Assembly: GCA_017542125.1 (NCBI GenBank) | Contig: JAFXXU010000002.1 | Coordinates: 1 to 39,669 of the forward strand | DNA from: Ruminococcus sp. | GTDB lineage: Bacteria > Bacillota > Clostridia > Oscillospirales > Ruminococcaceae | Length of the DNA stretch: 39,669 nucleotides | Direction of reading: 5' to 3' | Part shown: piece after piece, positions 38,323 to 39,669 of the stretch | How the letters are laid out: each line of letters begins with the position of its first letter | Position numbering within the stretch: the first letter of the stretch is position 1 | The notes under the pieces: generated by a model | Told to the model about the DNA's origin: nothing | The model's input: the letters and a program-made list of their open reading frames with translations, nothing else | Databases searched by the model: none | Program-made: the position numbers and the translations under genes

Positions 38323-39483
38323 ATGAAAGACATTACTATATCCGAAAGCGTTGTCTATATCGGCGTAGACGACAAGGAGCTTGACCTCTTCGAGAGCCAG
38401 TATGAGGTGCCCAACGGCATGGCCTATAACTCCTATGTCATCCTGGATGACAAGATCGCCGTTATGGATACCGCCGACAGCCGTGTTTCCGAGATCTGGC
38501 TGGGCAATCTGGAATTCGCTTTACAAGGCCGCAAGCCCGACTATCTCGTAGTAGACCACGTGGAGCCCGACCACTCCGGCTCCATCGCTGCTATGCTGGA
38601 AAAGTACCCCGACACCGTTCTGGTGGGCAATGCCAAGACCTTTGCCTTCTTAGAGCAGTTCTATCCCGGCCTTAAATGCGAGAAGCTCACCGTCAAGGAG
38701 GGCGACACCCTCTCTCTGGGCTCCCATACCCTCACCTTCTATATGGCTCCCATGGTTCACTGGCCGGAGGTAATGGTAAGCTATGAGTCCTCGGAGAAGC
38801 TGCTGTTCGCCGCCGATGCCTTCGGAAAGTTCGGCACCCTCGATACCGATGAGGATTGGGCCTGCGAGGCAAGGCGCTATTACTTCAACATCTGCGGCAA
38901 GTACGGCGCACAGGTTCAGGCTCTGCTGAAAAAGGCCGCCGCTCTGGAGATCAATATGATCCTCCCCCTCCACGGACCCCTGCTGAAAGAGGACCTCTCC
39001 TACTATATCGGCCTTTACGATACCTGGAGCAAGTACGAGCCGGAGAACAAGGGCATATTCATCGCCTGCGCCTCCATCCACGGCAACACCCTCGCCGCTG
39101 CCGAGAAGCTGAAAGCTATGCTTGAGGAAAGAGGCGCCGAGAAGGTCTCCCTCTCGGATATCACCCGTGAGGATATGGCTGAGGCTATCGAGGATGCTTT
39201 CAGATACGACAGGCTCGTTATAATGTCCGCCTCCTATGACGGCGGCGTGTTCCCCGTAATGGAGGAGTTCCTTGCACACCTCCGCGACAAGACCTACCGC
39301 AACCGTAAGGTGGCTATCGTGGAGAACGGCAGCTGGGCTCCATCCGCCGGCAGAGTTATAAAGGGCTATCTCGATCAGCTCAAGGGCATTGAGCCGGTGG
39401 AGCCTATGGTAACTATCAGGTCAGCCCTCACCCCCGAGACCGAAGCCAAGCTCGCCGAGCTTGCCGACGCTCTTACCAAGTAA
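38323..39483 (+). CDS. FprA/flavodiiron protein (A-type flavoprotein)
   Basis: This 386-residue flavodiiron protein reduces O2 to water and/or NO to N2O in anaerobes, protecting oxygen-sensitive enzymes. The metallo-beta-lactamase-like domain carries all seven diiron ligand positions: His79, Glu81, Asp83 and His84 (HVEPDH), His146 (MVHWPE), Asp165 (ADAFG) and His217 (LPLHGP). A flavodoxin domain follows, beginning IFIACASIHGNTLAAAEKL near residue 244. No rubredoxin is fused or adjacent, so the electron donor is encoded elsewhere. The ATG follows GGAGGA. A strong terminator follows. Confidence 0.96.
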   Translation: MKDITISESVVYIGVDDKELDLFESQYEVPNGMAYNSYVILDDKIAVMDTADSRVSEIWLGNLEFALQGRKPDYLVVDHVEPDHSGSIAAMLEKYPDTVLVGNAKTFAFLEQFYPGLKCEKLTVKEGDTLSLGSHTLTFYMAPMVHWPEVMVSYESSEKLLFAADAFGKFGTLDTDEDWACEARRYYFNICGKYGAQVQALLKKAAALEINMILPLHGPLLKEDLSYYIGLYDTWSKYEPENKGIFIACASIHGNTLAAAEKLKAMLEERGAEKVSLSDITREDMAEAIEDAFRYDRLVIMSASYDGGVFPVMEEFLAHLRDKTYRNRKVAIVENGSWAPSAGRVIKGYLDQLKGIEPVEPMVTIRSALTPETEAKLAELADALTK

Positions 39484-39488
39484 AGAAA

Positions 39489-39524
39489 AAACGGTGTGTG
39501 CTTTTGCGGCACACACCGTATTTA
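39489..39524 (+). terminator. Terminator of the flavodiiron gene
   Basis: ACGGTGTGTGC (39491-39501) pairs perfectly with GCACACACCGT (39509-39519), followed by ATTT. Confidence 0.88.
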
Positions 39525-39530
39525 ATGATG

Positions 39531-39669
39531 TTAAGGCAACACCGCACGACCCGCGGCTAACGCCTCTGCACATCATCTGCTTGCCAGCTTTCCGTCATAT
39601 CACCCAAATTCTCCTTGACTTGCGTCAGCAAGCCTGCGTCGAATTTAGGCAATCTGACGAAAATCTGGA
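39531..39669. repeat. Palindromic element cut by the right window edge
   Basis: Non-coding, with nested imperfect inverted repeats. CCAGCTTTCCGTCATAT (39584-39600) pairs with 39652-39668 at 14 of 17 positions. CCCAAATTC (39603-39611) pairs with GAATTTAGG (39641-39649) at 8 of 9. The left part starting TTAAGGCAACACCGCAC would be expected to have its partner beyond the window. Confidence 0.5.

Overview
The window looks like chromosomal DNA from an anaerobic, spore-lineage Firmicute of the class Clostridia, most likely Oscillospiraceae/Ruminococcus-like. This is an inference from gene content: a CotJABC spore-coat operon, sporulation-type sigma factors, a clostripain-family peptidase, a flavodiiron protein, a meso-diaminopimelate-type MurE and strong TTG/GTG start usage after GGAGG sites. 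No phage, transposase or CRISPR array was seen; most of the window is core genome.

Layout. 1-4320: a membrane-anchored clostripain-like peptidase, then rnpB (RNase P RNA) and cotJA-cotJB-cotJC, all three on the minus strand after the peptidase. 4370-7754: a compact operon of an FkbH-type HAD phosphatase, a lone acyl carrier protein, an unrecognised 199-residue protein and inorganic pyrophosphatase. 7755-8357: a long AT-rich leader region with two good promoters and a three-copy MraZ operator. 8358-23993: a division and cell wall (dcw) cluster in the order mraZ, rsmH, ftsL-like, PASTA-PBP, murE, murF, a degenerate MraY-like protein, ftsW, murG, an unrecognised membrane protein, murA, ftsQ/divIB and ftsZ. 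murC, murD, murB, ftsA and a catalytically complete mraY are not in the window.

24141-30433: a DivIVA-like coiled-coil protein overlapping a lone fumarase beta subunit, a SigH-like sigma factor, a degenerate tRNA-like sequence, a zinc-ribbon protein, and three tandem paralogous lipoproteins joined by an 89-bp perfect direct repeat. 30461-34325: a DUF1858 redox protein, a small membrane protein, trmK, a Nif3-like gene and rqcH. 34337-34640: a roughly 300-bp inverted-repeat-bounded element of unknown type. 34723-36836: an ECF sigma factor translationally coupled to a membrane protein with a duplicated extracellular domain. 36886-39483: divergent alaA-like aminotransferase (minus) and flavodiiron protein (plus). 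The right edge cuts into another palindromic element.

The central theme is peptidoglycan precursor synthesis (MurA, MurE, MurF, MurG), septal synthesis (FtsW with a class B PBP) and the division machinery (FtsL, FtsQ, FtsZ, a DivIVA-like protein), under MraZ control at the front. The most unusual items are the MraY-like protein lacking the catalytic aspartates at the usual mraY position, the orphan FkbH-ACP operon, the tRNA-like sequence at 26498, and the structured intergenic element at 34337. All family assignments were made by reading motifs; no database search was run.
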